The translations under genes and the position numbers were made by a program. A stretch of DNA of 64,000 nt, from contig CBDDDT010000004.1 of the NCBI GenBank assembly GCA_965226755.1, forward strand, positions 310,001 to 374,000, written 5' to 3'. The DNA is from Bog-113 sp965226755. Its GTDB lineage: Bacteria > Acidobacteriota > Terriglobia > Bryobacterales > Bryobacteraceae. Shown here in pieces: positions 53,303-62,012 of this stretch (within the stretch, counting starts at the first letter, position 1; each line of letters begins with the position of its first letter). The notes below the pieces were generated by a model. The model did no database searches and was not told the origin of the DNA. It was given only the letters and a program-made list of their open reading frames with translations.

Positions 53303-54997
53303 GTGCGAGTGAAGCAAAATCAACGGTATCTTTGGCGGCTGAGAGCCATCCTGTGGACGGCTTTCCTATCTGTATCCGTAACGGCCAGTGAAGCTCAAAC
53401 CGCGGTGCAGGTGCTGCACGATCATGTGACGGCAGACGTTGCGAACGGACGGGCGCGGCGAGTAGGTTTGCTTCCGCGTGAACAGCGATTGAAACTCGCG
53501 GTCATGCTGCCGATTCACAACCAGTCCGCGCTGACCGGCTTTCTCGATCAACTGTACGATCCCTCGAGCGCCGGTTACCGTCAGTACTTAAGTGCGGATG
53601 AGTTCACGGCGAGGTTTGGGCCATCCGCGGCCGATTATCGAGCCGTAATGGATTTCGCCAGCGCACAGGGCCTTACCGTCACTGATACTGCCGCAAACCG
53701 CTTAGTCTTGGATGTTGAGGGTTCGGTCGAACAGATCGAGAATGCACTGCACGTGCATATGGCGATCTATCAGCTTCCGGGAGAGAGCCGCACGTTCTAC
53801 TCGCCGGACCGCGAGCCGTCGCTCGCTCTTGGCACGCCTGTGTGGCATATCGAGGGATTGGATAACTTCCTGCTAGCGCGCAATCATCGGCAATCGCGGA
53901 CTCTGACCCCGGAAGAGGAAAGCCACCTTACCGGGTCGGGGCCGAAAGGCTACTATCTCGGCAGCGACATGCGGGCGGCTTATTATGGCGGGACTGCGCT
54001 TACCGGCAAGGGACAAATCGTCGGGCTGTTTGAATACTACGGGTATGAGGCGAGCGATATCCTGAGCTATTTCAAAGTGGCCGGTGAGACCAATACTGTG
54101 CCGATCCATGCGGTGACGATGGACGGCGTCAGCGCCTCATGCTTGCCTCCCAAATGCGACGATAGCGAACAGGTTCTCGATATCGTGCAAGCCATTTCCA
54201 TGGCGCCTGGACTGAGTCAGTTGCGCGTATACATCGGGTCGCGCGATGCCGACATCCTGAATAAGATGGCGACGGAGAATGTCGCCAAACAACTGAGCTG
54301 CTCGTGGGGCACGACGGTGCAACCATCGGTCGACGATCCCATCTTCCAGGAGTTTGCCGCGCAGGGGCAGAGTTTCGTTGACGGGTCGGCGGATAAAGGG
54401 GCATATACGGGCCATAATAATCGCGACGACGGCGTGTATCCGGCCGATGACGCCTACATCACGGCCGTGGGCGCGACGGATTTGACTACCAGCGGACCGC
54501 AAGGCGCATGGGTTTCTGAGACCGCGTGGATCTATAGCGGCGGCGGCCCAAGCGACAATGGCATTGCGCTGCCTGCATGGCAGATCGGCGTCGCCAATGC
54601 GGCCAACGGCGGGTCGACCACGTTGCGGAATGTGCCGGACGTGGCGATGGAAGGAAATACGGATAATTTTGCCTGCGGGGATGGTAAGTGCTACGGCGGC
54701 GATGGCGGGACGAGTTATTCCGCGCCCCGATGGGCGGGCTTTCTGGCGCTGGTGAATGAACAGGCGGCGGTTCGCGGTAAGCCGGCCGTGGGTTTCATCA
54801 ACCCGGTCATCTATGCAATCGGCGCCGGTTCCGGTTATGACGCCGATTTCCACGACATCACGGTTGGCAATAATCTCTGCTGCGGCCAGCCGAAGGGTTA
54901 TAACGCGGTGGCCGGTTATGATCTGGTGACCGGGTGGGGAAGTCCCACCGGCCAGAACTTAGTGGATGCCCTGGTTAATGGTGGTTTAGCGAATTAA
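53303..54997 (+). CDS. S53 family peptidase (sedolisin/kumamolisin-like)
   Basis: 564 residues from GTG 53303. The N-terminal export segment (LRAILWTAFLSVSVTASEAQ) and a pro-domain of about 190 residues (Pro-kumamolisin, FLDQLYDPSSAGYRQYLSAD) come first. The catalytic domain has Glu289 and Asp293 (SEQVLDIVQAI), the oxyanion Asp364 in GSADKGA and the nucleophile Ser471 in GGTSYSAPRW. The C-terminal calcium site is visible in DITVGNN and AGYDLVTGWGSPTG. Sedolisins are acid-active secreted endopeptidases. It autoactivates by removal of the pro-domain. The gene stands 44 bp after the esterase. Confidence 0.93.
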   Translation: MRVKQNQRYLWRLRAILWTAFLSVSVTASEAQTAVQVLHDHVTADVANGRARRVGLLPREQRLKLAVMLPIHNQSALTGFLDQLYDPSSAGYRQYLSADEFTARFGPSAADYRAVMDFASAQGLTVTDTAANRLVLDVEGSVEQIENALHVHMAIYQLPGESRTFYSPDREPSLALGTPVWHIEGLDNFLLARNHRQSRTLTPEEESHLTGSGPKGYYLGSDMRAAYYGGTALTGKGQIVGLFEYYGYEASDILSYFKVAGETNTVPIHAVTMDGVSASCLPPKCDDSEQVLDIVQAISMAPGLSQLRVYIGSRDADILNKMATENVAKQLSCSWGTTVQPSVDDPIFQEFAAQGQSFVDGSADKGAYTGHNNRDDGVYPADDAYITAVGATDLTTSGPQGAWVSETAWIYSGGGPSDNGIALPAWQIGVANAANGGSTTLRNVPDVAMEGNTDNFACGDGKCYGGDGGTSYSAPRWAGFLALVNEQAAVRGKPAVGFINPVIYAIGAGSGYDADFHDITVGNNLCCGQPKGYNAVAGYDLVTGWGSPTGQNLVDALVNGGLAN

Positions 54998-55004
54998 GAA
55001 CGAT

Positions 55005-57428
55005 ATGCTGCGGCACGCGTTGCGCACCCTTTACAAGAATTCCGGCCTCACCCTGGTGATCGTTCTTTCCATGGCTATCGGGATTGGCGCCAATACTGCC
55101 GTTTTCAGCGTTGTGGACGCGCTCCTGCTGCGGCCTCTTCCCTATCCCGACGCGAACCGTCTGGCTGCGATATGGCTGCATTCACCTGGTATCGGTATCT
55201 TCCGCGATTGGCCGTCGCCGGGGCAGTATATCGACATCAAGAACGAAAACCATTCCTTTTCGGACATGGCGCTGGCCCAGAGCCGGGGCTTTACCCTGAC
55301 GGGACTCGAGCGCCCCCAATTGGTCTCCGGCATGAGCAGCCAGTCGAGCCTGCTGCGAATGCTGGGCGCAAAGCCCCTGGTTGGCCGGCTGTTTCTCCCC
55401 GTCGAAGACGGGCCCGGGAAACCTCCCGTGGCTATTCTCAGTCACCGAACGTGGCGGCAACTGTTTAGCTCCAATCCCGGTATCGTGGGTAAGCCCATCA
55501 CGCTCAACGGCAAACTCTTCACAGTGGTCGGCGTGTTGCGGCCGGATTTTCTGTTGAATGCCGAAGTAATGCCGTCCGAAGGACCCATGGACAAAGTGGA
55601 CCTCTTTCTTCCTTTGCCGCTTGGCGCCGACGCGCAGCAGCGCCGCGGCGACGAGAACTACAACATCCTGGTGAAGTTGAAGCCCGGCGTTACGGTCGCG
55701 CAAGCGCAGACCGACATCAACGCTATCGCCGCGCGCATTCGAGTGAAAGACCGGCGCGACGTCACCTTCGGCATGCACGTGGTGGGGCTGCGGGATGAGG
55801 TGGTGGGCGACGTGCGCCGCGTTCTGCTCGTGCTGTTCGGTTCGGTCACGCTGGTCCTGCTGATCGCTTGCGCGAATGTCGCTAACCTGCTGCTCACGCG
55901 CGCGGCGGGGCGTGAAAGGGAAATGGCCATTCGTTCGTCACTTGGCGCGGGCTGGAAGCGGCTGGTGCGTCAGTTGCTCACCGAAAGCATCGTGCTCGGC
56001 ATCCTCGGCGGCGCGGCCGGATTGCTCATCGCGGAGGGCAGTCTCTATCTGTTGCGTAACATTAATCCCGGCAATATTCCGAGACTGGACGACATCTCAA
56101 TCAATGGCGAGGTGCTGGCCTTCACCTTCGCCCTTTCGATCGCTACGGGCTTGCTGTTTGGCCTCATACCCGCGTGGCGCGCCGTCAGAGTAGATCTCAA
56201 CACGGCCTTGAAAGCGGGCGGCCGGAGCGGGCATTCCGACGGCGGGTTGCGCGTATCGCGGCACAGTCTGCGCGGCCTCCTGGTGGTTTCTGAAGTGGCA
56301 TTCTCGCTGATGCTGTTGATTGCCGCCGGCTTGCTCATTCGGAGCTTCGCGCGATTGCAGGCCGTTCCGCCAGGCTTCTCGACGGACCACGTGCTCACCA
56401 TGCGGGTCACCGCTTCCGGTCCGCGGTATCGCGACGATAAAGCCGTGGCGCGGTTCTATCGTGAATTCGAGCAACGAGTCGCTCAGCTACCCGGTGTGCA
56501 AGCCGAAGGGGCGGTGTCCGTGCTGCCGCTCACAGGAGAAGTTGGATGGGGCGGCATCAATGTGGAAGGCTACAGACCGCCTCCGGGACAGGAATTGCAG
56601 GTGGACAATCGGTCCGCCAGCGCGGGTTACTTCCAGGCGATGGAGATCCCGTTGATCCAGGGGCGGTTCTTCTCGGATCACGACACCACCGACTCGCAGC
56701 AGGTAGTCGTCATCGACCAGAAATTCGCGAACCGGTTCTGGCCTCATGAAAATGCGGTAGGCAAGCACCTGTGGTTCGATCCGAAGAAGCCTTTCACCAT
56801 CGTCGGGGTTGTGGGCGTGGTGAAGCAATACGGCTTGGGCGCGGATAGCAAGATAGTCGTCTATTTTTCCCAGCAGCAGGAAACTGGTAACAGTATGCAC
56901 CTGGCGGTCCGATCGGCCTCCGACGTCACCGGTCTCTCGGCGGCAGTAACCCGGCAGATCCACGCGCTCGATCCCGATGTAGTGGTGGATGACGTTCGTA
57001 CGATGCAAGATCGCCTCTACGCCTCTTTGGCGCGCGAGCGCTTCACCAGCACGATGTTGAGCGCTTTCGCGGCGTTTGCGTTAGTGCTGGCCGCGATCGG
57101 CGTATATGGCGTTCTGTCTTACCTGGTGAGCCAAAGCACGCACGACATCGGTGTCCGGGTGGCGTTGGGCGCGCTGCCGTCGGACATTGTGGGACTGGTC
57201 ATGGGTCAAGGCATGACGCTGGCGTGCATCGGCATTGGAGCCGGTCTCGCGGGCGCCGCCGCATTGACGCGCGTCATGACGAGCCTGCTTTTTGGCGTGA
57301 GCGCGCTCGACCTGCCCACCTTTGGGGCGGTGGCCGCGATACTGGCCGCAGCGGCCCTCGCGGCCTCATTGATTCCAGCGCGGCGCGCGACGAGAGTAGA
57401 TCCAATGGTGGCACTGAGAGAGGAATAA
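55005..57428 (+). CDS. ADOP-type ABC transporter permease (MacB/FtsX-like, no ATPase)
   Basis: 807 residues. Two repeats of the MacB_PCD/FtsX unit: a first membrane helix (NSGLTLVIVLSMAIGIGANT), periplasmic domain, three helices (LVLFGSVTLVLLIACANVAN), then a second set starting with SLRGLLVVSEVAFSLMLLIA and ending PARRATRVDPMVALREE. This is the acidobacterial duplicated orphan permease plan, in which a single long permease lacks a cognate ATPase in the operon. It is 7 bp after the sedolisin gene in the same direction. Substrate unknown. Confidence 0.93.
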   Translation: MLRHALRTLYKNSGLTLVIVLSMAIGIGANTAVFSVVDALLLRPLPYPDANRLAAIWLHSPGIGIFRDWPSPGQYIDIKNENHSFSDMALAQSRGFTLTGLERPQLVSGMSSQSSLLRMLGAKPLVGRLFLPVEDGPGKPPVAILSHRTWRQLFSSNPGIVGKPITLNGKLFTVVGVLRPDFLLNAEVMPSEGPMDKVDLFLPLPLGADAQQRRGDENYNILVKLKPGVTVAQAQTDINAIAARIRVKDRRDVTFGMHVVGLRDEVVGDVRRVLLVLFGSVTLVLLIACANVANLLLTRAAGREREMAIRSSLGAGWKRLVRQLLTESIVLGILGGAAGLLIAEGSLYLLRNINPGNIPRLDDISINGEVLAFTFALSIATGLLFGLIPAWRAVRVDLNTALKAGGRSGHSDGGLRVSRHSLRGLLVVSEVAFSLMLLIAAGLLIRSFARLQAVPPGFSTDHVLTMRVTASGPRYRDDKAVARFYREFEQRVAQLPGVQAEGAVSVLPLTGEVGWGGINVEGYRPPPGQELQVDNRSASAGYFQAMEIPLIQGRFFSDHDTTDSQQVVVIDQKFANRFWPHENAVGKHLWFDPKKPFTIVGVVGVVKQYGLGADSKIVVYFSQQQETGNSMHLAVRSASDVTGLSAAVTRQIHALDPDVVVDDVRTMQDRLYASLARERFTSTMLSAFAAFALVLAAIGVYGVLSYLVSQSTHDIGVRVALGALPSDIVGLVMGQGMTLACIGIGAGLAGAAALTRVMTSLLFGVSALDLPTFGAVAAILAAAALAASLIPARRATRVDPMVALREE

Positions 57429-57510
57429 CTCGCCCTAAGGCTCTCAAGGCGCTTGCCTAAGTGCCGGGCAACAGTTTGCTGGAACGTATCGTGCACTGGG
57501 TTGATTGTAA

Positions 57511-58215
57511 ATGCCGCCTCTATCGTCCAATAAAAGGCTCCTTCTCATTGGCGCGTCCCGAGGTCTCGGTTTGGCCTTGGCCGCGGAGTACCTCAAGCGC
57601 GGCTGGAATGTTGTGGCCACCGAGCGGGTCAAAGCCACGTCCCGGCTAGGCAGCCTTTTGGAGGCTTCCGACGGCCGACTCGAAATTGAGACCGTCGACA
57701 TTGCTTATCCTGATCAAGTCGCCGCGCTGCGGGCGCGTCTGGCATCGAGAAGGTTCGACCTGCTGTTCGTCAACGCAGGCGTCAAGAACGACGATCGTGA
57801 AACAATCGCGGACGTTTCGACCGACGAATTCATACGTGTGATGATCACCAACGCCCTAAGTCCAATGCGCGTCGTCGAGACCTTGCAGGATCTGGTAGCG
57901 CCGAGCGGCACGATTGGGATCATGTCCTCCGGCCAGGGCAGCATCACCAACAACGAGAACGGGAACTACGAGGTTTATCGTGGAAGCAAGGCCGCGCTGA
58001 ACATGTTCATGCGCAGCTTCGCCGCCCGCCACGCCGATGATCCGCGAACCCTACTGCTCATGGCGCCAGGCTGGGTGCAGACGGATATGGGCGGCCCGCA
58101 AGCGCGACTCACCATCGAGGAGAGCATACCGAACCTGGTGAACGCCATGGACGCGCAGGCCGGAAAAGCGGGTCTGCAGTATCTCGATTACTTGGGCCGG
58201 ACGGTTCCGTGGTGA
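57511..58215 (+). CDS. SDR-family oxidoreductase
   Basis: 234 residues. The NAD(P) site is RLLLIGASRGLGLALAAEYL (TGxxxGxG variant GASRGLG), the region after it LFVNAGVKND, and the active-site pair YRGSKAALN gives Tyr-x3-Lys. The third residue is a Ser in GIMSSGQG. These enzymes reduce or oxidise small carbonyl compounds. The stop overlaps the MFS gene, and both appear to form a two-gene operon whose substrate is unknown. Confidence 0.9.
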   Translation: MPPLSSNKRLLLIGASRGLGLALAAEYLKRGWNVVATERVKATSRLGSLLEASDGRLEIETVDIAYPDQVAALRARLASRRFDLLFVNAGVKNDDRETIADVSTDEFIRVMITNALSPMRVVETLQDLVAPSGTIGIMSSGQGSITNNENGNYEVYRGSKAALNMFMRSFAARHADDPRTLLLMAPGWVQTDMGGPQARLTIEESIPNLVNAMDAQAGKAGLQYLDYLGRTVPW

Positions 58216-59654
58216 GCGCGACCGCGTCTCCAACTTCCCCAAGTCCATCCGACGCCGCCAGACGGCTGCTGCCGTGGCTGGTTGCGGTGGCGTTCTTCAT
58301 GGAGTCGCTGGACACGACCATTCTCAATACGGCCGTTCCCGCTATTTCTTCCGCTTTAGGCGTCGCTCCGCTCAGCATGAAAGCAGTGCTCGCGAGCTAT
58401 ACCCTGAGCCTTGCGGTCTTCATCCCCATCAGCGGCTGGATGGCGGACCGCTTCGGAACCCGCCGGGTATTCGCATCCGCCATCGGCTTGTTTACTCTGG
58501 GTTCCTTTCTCTGCGGAATCTCGGGCAACATCCATCTGCTGGTCGCGTGCCGCATCTTGCAGGGTTGCGGCGGGGCGATGATGGTGCCGGTAGGGCGTCT
58601 CACGCTCGTCCGAACGTTCGCCAGGTCAGATCTGCTGCGCACGATGAGCTTTGTTTCAGTGCCGGCGTTAGTCGCTCCCATGCTCGGACCCATTGCAGGC
58701 GGTCTTATCGTCGCGTATTTCCACTGGCGATTCATCTTCTTCCTCAATATTCCAATTGGACTTGCGGGGCTCATCCTGGTCTATCTCCATCTGCCTGACT
58801 ACCGTGAAGAGGGAATTCCCCCGCTGGATGTCGTCGGTCTGATTCTGTTTGGTTCTGGAATCGCATTACTGTCATATGTGCTCGAGATATTCGGTGAGCA
58901 TACTCTGAGCCCCCGGGAAATGTCCGGACTGCTCGTGCTGTCTCTGGTGTTGCTCGCCGGCTACCAAGTGCATGCCCGCAGTCTTCCATTTCCTCTGCTG
59001 CAACTTAGATTATTCAGCATCCGGACTTTCCGAGCAGCCGTAAGCGGCAGCTTCTTCACTCGCTTGGGAATTGGCGGCGTGCCATTCCTATTGCCCCTCC
59101 TCTATCAAGTAGGCTTGGGTTTCACCCCAATCGAATCTGGCTTGCTCGTGATGCCCCAGGCGATCGCGGCAATGAGCATGAAGGCGATCATGCCGCGGCT
59201 GTTGCGCCGTGCCGGATATCGCGGCGTCCTCATTTCCAATACCTTAATTCTCGGCATACTGCTCATGGTGTTTGCAACCATCGGCCTGCGAACGCCTGTC
59301 TGGGTCATCGTTCTTCAAGCGTTCCTCTACGGTGCCTTCACGTCGCTGCAATATACGAGCATGAATACGCTTGTCTATGCGGACATCGTGGAGAAGGACA
59401 CCAGCAGCGCGAGTTCCATTGCAAGCACGATGCAACAGATGTCCATCAGCTTCGGCGTAGCGGCGGCGGGCCTGGCTACGGTATTTTTCATTCCGAGCAA
59501 ACACTCGAATCCCGCCGAGATGATTCGCGGGATTCATAAGGCGCTCATCGCGCTGGGAGTATTGACCATCGTTTCGACGATCGTCTTCCGCAGTTTGAAG
59601 AGCGGAGACGGAGACGATATAAGTCAGCATAAGGTGCTGCACCCAGGCGGCTAA
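58209..59654 (+). CDS. MFS drug-efflux transporter (DHA2/EmrB-like)
   Basis: 481 residues with 14 predicted helices. The DHA2 features are FMESLDTTILNTAVPAIS in helix 1, GWMADRFGTRRVFASAI in the 2-3 loop, and RILQGCGGAMMVPVGRLTLV in helix 4. Start is GTG 58209 or 58212, overlapping the SDR stop. It probably exports lipophilic or cationic compounds by H+ antiport. Confidence 0.92.
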   Translation: MVSATASPTSPSPSDAARRLLPWLVAVAFFMESLDTTILNTAVPAISSALGVAPLSMKAVLASYTLSLAVFIPISGWMADRFGTRRVFASAIGLFTLGSFLCGISGNIHLLVACRILQGCGGAMMVPVGRLTLVRTFARSDLLRTMSFVSVPALVAPMLGPIAGGLIVAYFHWRFIFFLNIPIGLAGLILVYLHLPDYREEGIPPLDVVGLILFGSGIALLSYVLEIFGEHTLSPREMSGLLVLSLVLLAGYQVHARSLPFPLLQLRLFSIRTFRAAVSGSFFTRLGIGGVPFLLPLLYQVGLGFTPIESGLLVMPQAIAAMSMKAIMPRLLRRAGYRGVLISNTLILGILLMVFATIGLRTPVWVIVLQAFLYGAFTSLQYTSMNTLVYADIVEKDTSSASSIASTMQQMSISFGVAAAGLATVFFIPSKHSNPAEMIRGIHKALIALGVLTIVSTIVFRSLKSGDGDDISQHKVLHPGG

Positions 59655-59673
59655 CTCCCGGTATTCTTACTAG

Positions 59674-60063
59674 ATGCCAAGTCCTTCCAAGCCGAAGATG
59701 AAAGTCCCGCACCCGTTTATCCTGGAAGCCATCACTTCGCTGAATCCCGAGGTGCGCCGGCTGTTTTCGGGGTTTTCAGTGTACGCCGGCAACCGGCTGT
59801 TCATGGTGCTTCGAGATCATGCGAAGTGCCCGGAGGACAATGGAATGTGGCTTGTCCTTGCAGACGGCACGGACCCCGCGGACGCAAGTTTGCGCCGGGA
59901 TCTGCCGTCCCTTCGCCGCCTTCAAACCTTGGGGGACAAAATGCCTCACTGGCTTCTCATTCCCAGCGACGGCGCCGATTTCGAGAGGGATGCCCTGCAC
60001 GCATGTCATCTGATTCTGCGCAAAGATCCACGTCTGGGCCGCATTCCGCAGTCGAGACGGTAA
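59674..60063 (+). CDS. Small cytosolic protein of unknown function
   Basis: 129 residues. VPHPFILEAITSLNPEVRRL, FSGFSVYAGNRLFMVLRDH, LGDKMPHWLLIPSDGADFER and a terminal HLILRKDPRLGRIP segment. The pattern, with a small compact alpha/beta fold after an N-terminal helix, faintly recalls TfoX/MmcQ-like proteins, but I do not claim membership. No signal peptide. It follows the MFS gene by 19 bp and may be a distal operon member. Confidence 0.65.
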   Translation: MPSPSKPKMKVPHPFILEAITSLNPEVRRLFSGFSVYAGNRLFMVLRDHAKCPEDNGMWLVLADGTDPADASLRRDLPSLRRLQTLGDKMPHWLLIPSDGADFERDALHACHLILRKDPRLGRIPQSRR

Positions 60064-60102
60064 CCTGTAAGTCGTGCTTCAGCACCGCGGCCGCATGAAG
60101 CG

Positions 60103-61440
60103 TTACGCGATCCGCTCGACCTGAGGCGGCTTCCAGGTTTGGTTTAGGACTTCGGGCCGGGGCTGATAGGTTCGCAGAACCAACCGGAATGCGCCTTCCG
60201 GCGCGGGCAGCCAGTTTTCGCGCCCTTTCTCCGGCGCTTCTCGCTGGATAGATATGTCGAGCGATCCGTCCGGATTATGGGCCAAGCCCTCAGTGCGATC
60301 GGAAACGGAATAGCGGTTAATCGGATTTCGGACCAGGAAGTGATCCGGGCCGTAGAGAATCAGGGACCAGAAGGCATCGACGGGCGGCGTTTGGCCGCGA
60401 GAAAAGTGCATCCGGTAGCGGACGGTTCCGGTCAACGGCTTGTCCGCCGCGTCGGTTTGGGCGCCGAAGTATAGCGCTTCCTGGGCGATGTGCACTCCCG
60501 GGCCCATGCGGTTCACCGAAGCCCGGACTAACCGGTCGGCGATGAAAGGAGTGACGCGGTAATTGACCCGCCAACCGTTCACACGGGTTGAGACATTCGA
60601 GCTTTTGACGAGCGCATCCGAGGCGAGAGCTGCCTGGCGGAGGGTTGACGCGAACTGACCATCCTGGCTTTCCGATGGACGGCGACCAGGCCCGATACCA
60701 GCCTTGGCGAACCGTTCGAGCGGCGCATTCTCGCGCGCCGGAGGCGGATACAGGGCCAAAGCGGCGCCCAATTCGTCGAAGTACTTCGCGCCGCCGGCGA
60801 CGAGATCGAGCACGGGAAATTCGGTGATCGCGGAAACCACCTCCCTCGGGGCGAGAGCCGGGTGAGCGATCTGGCTCAGGGGCGAGAGCGTGTAGTTTTG
60901 CTGCACCGCACGCGCCGCCGGGAGATCCGCCGACGAGCGCACGAGGGTTCGAGTCAAGGCCATCACGAAGTTGGTGGGCGACTCGATTTTTACGGCGCCC
61001 TTGGGCAGCGAGCCTTGCCATCCCGGGCCAGTGATGACGTAGCGGCCTTCTTTTGTGCCGGTCGCACGGCGGCCGACATACGCGAAGGAATTCGAATACA
61101 TGTCGATCAGGTGAATGCAGTAGTACCGGTCATGCGTGTCGGGGACATGCAGGACAACCGGCTCTTTGCTCAGATCGAGCCAGGCGAAGCCGTAAAGAGT
61201 GTCGACGTTCGGGCCCGCGTTTTTGTCATCGGGACTGGCTAACTGCGTGGACACCGTGAAGCGATTCAGCGGGAATTTGCGGTCACGCGAGCGTTGAAGG
61301 TACATTGCCTGGAGCACCAGCGGCACGCCCCAGATATAAGCGTCTTGCGCGATGTTTTGCAGGGACCCAGCCGGGTCGCCCCCGAGCAGAGTGAGCGGAG
61401 CGGCTAGCGCCGATGCGATGAGGAAATCCCTTCGATTCAT
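60103..61440 (-). CDS. DUF1254/DUF1214 protein with Tat signal
   Basis: 445 residues from ATG 61440 (an upstream TTG at 61449 is less likely). MNRRDFLIASALAAPLTLLG is a twin-arginine signal. The DUF1254 part contains QDAYIWGVPLVLQAMYL and PNVDTLYGFAWLDLSKEPVV, then ISGPGWQG-like GPGWQGSLP. The DUF1214 part at the C-terminus has RGQTPPVDAFWSLILYGPDH and NRYSVSDRTEGL, then NPDGSLDISIQREAP. Its role is unknown but exported DUF1254 proteins are frequent in soil bacteria. A perfect 16-bp palindrome lies just upstream. Confidence 0.9.
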   Translation of the reverse strand: MNRRDFLIASALAAPLTLLGGDPAGSLQNIAQDAYIWGVPLVLQAMYLQRSRDRKFPLNRFTVSTQLASPDDKNAGPNVDTLYGFAWLDLSKEPVVLHVPDTHDRYYCIHLIDMYSNSFAYVGRRATGTKEGRYVITGPGWQGSLPKGAVKIESPTNFVMALTRTLVRSSADLPAARAVQQNYTLSPLSQIAHPALAPREVVSAITEFPVLDLVAGGAKYFDELGAALALYPPPARENAPLERFAKAGIGPGRRPSESQDGQFASTLRQAALASDALVKSSNVSTRVNGWRVNYRVTPFIADRLVRASVNRMGPGVHIAQEALYFGAQTDAADKPLTGTVRYRMHFSRGQTPPVDAFWSLILYGPDHFLVRNPINRYSVSDRTEGLAHNPDGSLDISIQREAPEKGRENWLPAPEGAFRLVLRTYQPRPEVLNQTWKPPQVERIA

Positions 61441-61456
61441 AAGCGCCAATGTTCCA

Positions 61457-61472
61457 TATCCCTATCGGGATA
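61457..61472. promoter_or_regulatory. 16-bp palindrome upstream of the DUF1254 gene
   Basis: TATCCCTATCGGGATA has arms TATCCC and GGGATA with a 4-nt centre and lies 17-32 bp before the ATG at 61440. It could be a repressor operator or a leader hairpin that hides the ribosome site. No regulator gene is adjacent. Confidence 0.4.
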
Positions 61473-61510
61473 ACTAGTATATCAGCAGGCGAAGGGACTT
61501 CTATCACTGC

Positions 61511-61996
61511 CTAGGGTCGCCCGAGCGCATACCAGAGAACAAAGTCCGTCATCGGCGGCGTCGCGCCTAGCTGCCGCATTCTGGATGCGTTCTGTCCGCG
61601 ATGATGCTGACCGTGAGTGATCGCCTGCAACAGCAACACTCCGGCGGGCGCTTCCCACGGGCCTTTCGGGCCGCGCGGGAGCGGGATCATTTTTTGAAGG
61701 TCGACGGTGTCGAGAGCTTCCATCAGCTCCCGATTCGCCTTTTCCAGCGCTGCTTCAAGCTGGCCGGCGGGCTGGAGATCTCGCATTCCGGATGGATCCG
61801 GCGTTTCGCCTCGGGCCAGCGCGGTCAGCATCCGAAGAGCCCCGATCATATGATTCAGCCGCTTCTGAATCTCAAGATCCTCGAGCAGCGCAGCGTTCTC
61901 TTGAATCGCCTTCCAATGCGCGGTGTCGGCCCAAGCCTGATGCCGGGCGAGATCCCGCAAAAGTTCCGCGTTCGGCGCCGTCGATTCCATGATCAT
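61511..61996 (-). CDS. DinB-family protein
   Basis: 161 residues of a four-helix bundle. Metal-binding His are expected at HQAWADTAHW near the N-terminus and HGQHHRGQNASRMRQLG near residues 130-146, the typical DinB/YfiT triad. DinB-like proteins include thiol-transferases that use bacillithiol or mycothiol, though in Acidobacteria the thiol is unclear. It is minus-strand, between ADOP permease and DUF1254 genes, with 16-71 bp gaps. Confidence 0.88.
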   Translation of the reverse strand: MIMESTAPNAELLRDLARHQAWADTAHWKAIQENAALLEDLEIQKRLNHMIGALRMLTALARGETPDPSGMRDLQPAGQLEAALEKANRELMEALDTVDLQKMIPLPRGPKGPWEAPAGVLLLQAITHGQHHRGQNASRMRQLGATPPMTDFVLWYALGRP

Positions 61997-62012
61997 GTTT
62001 CTACCACCAGGG

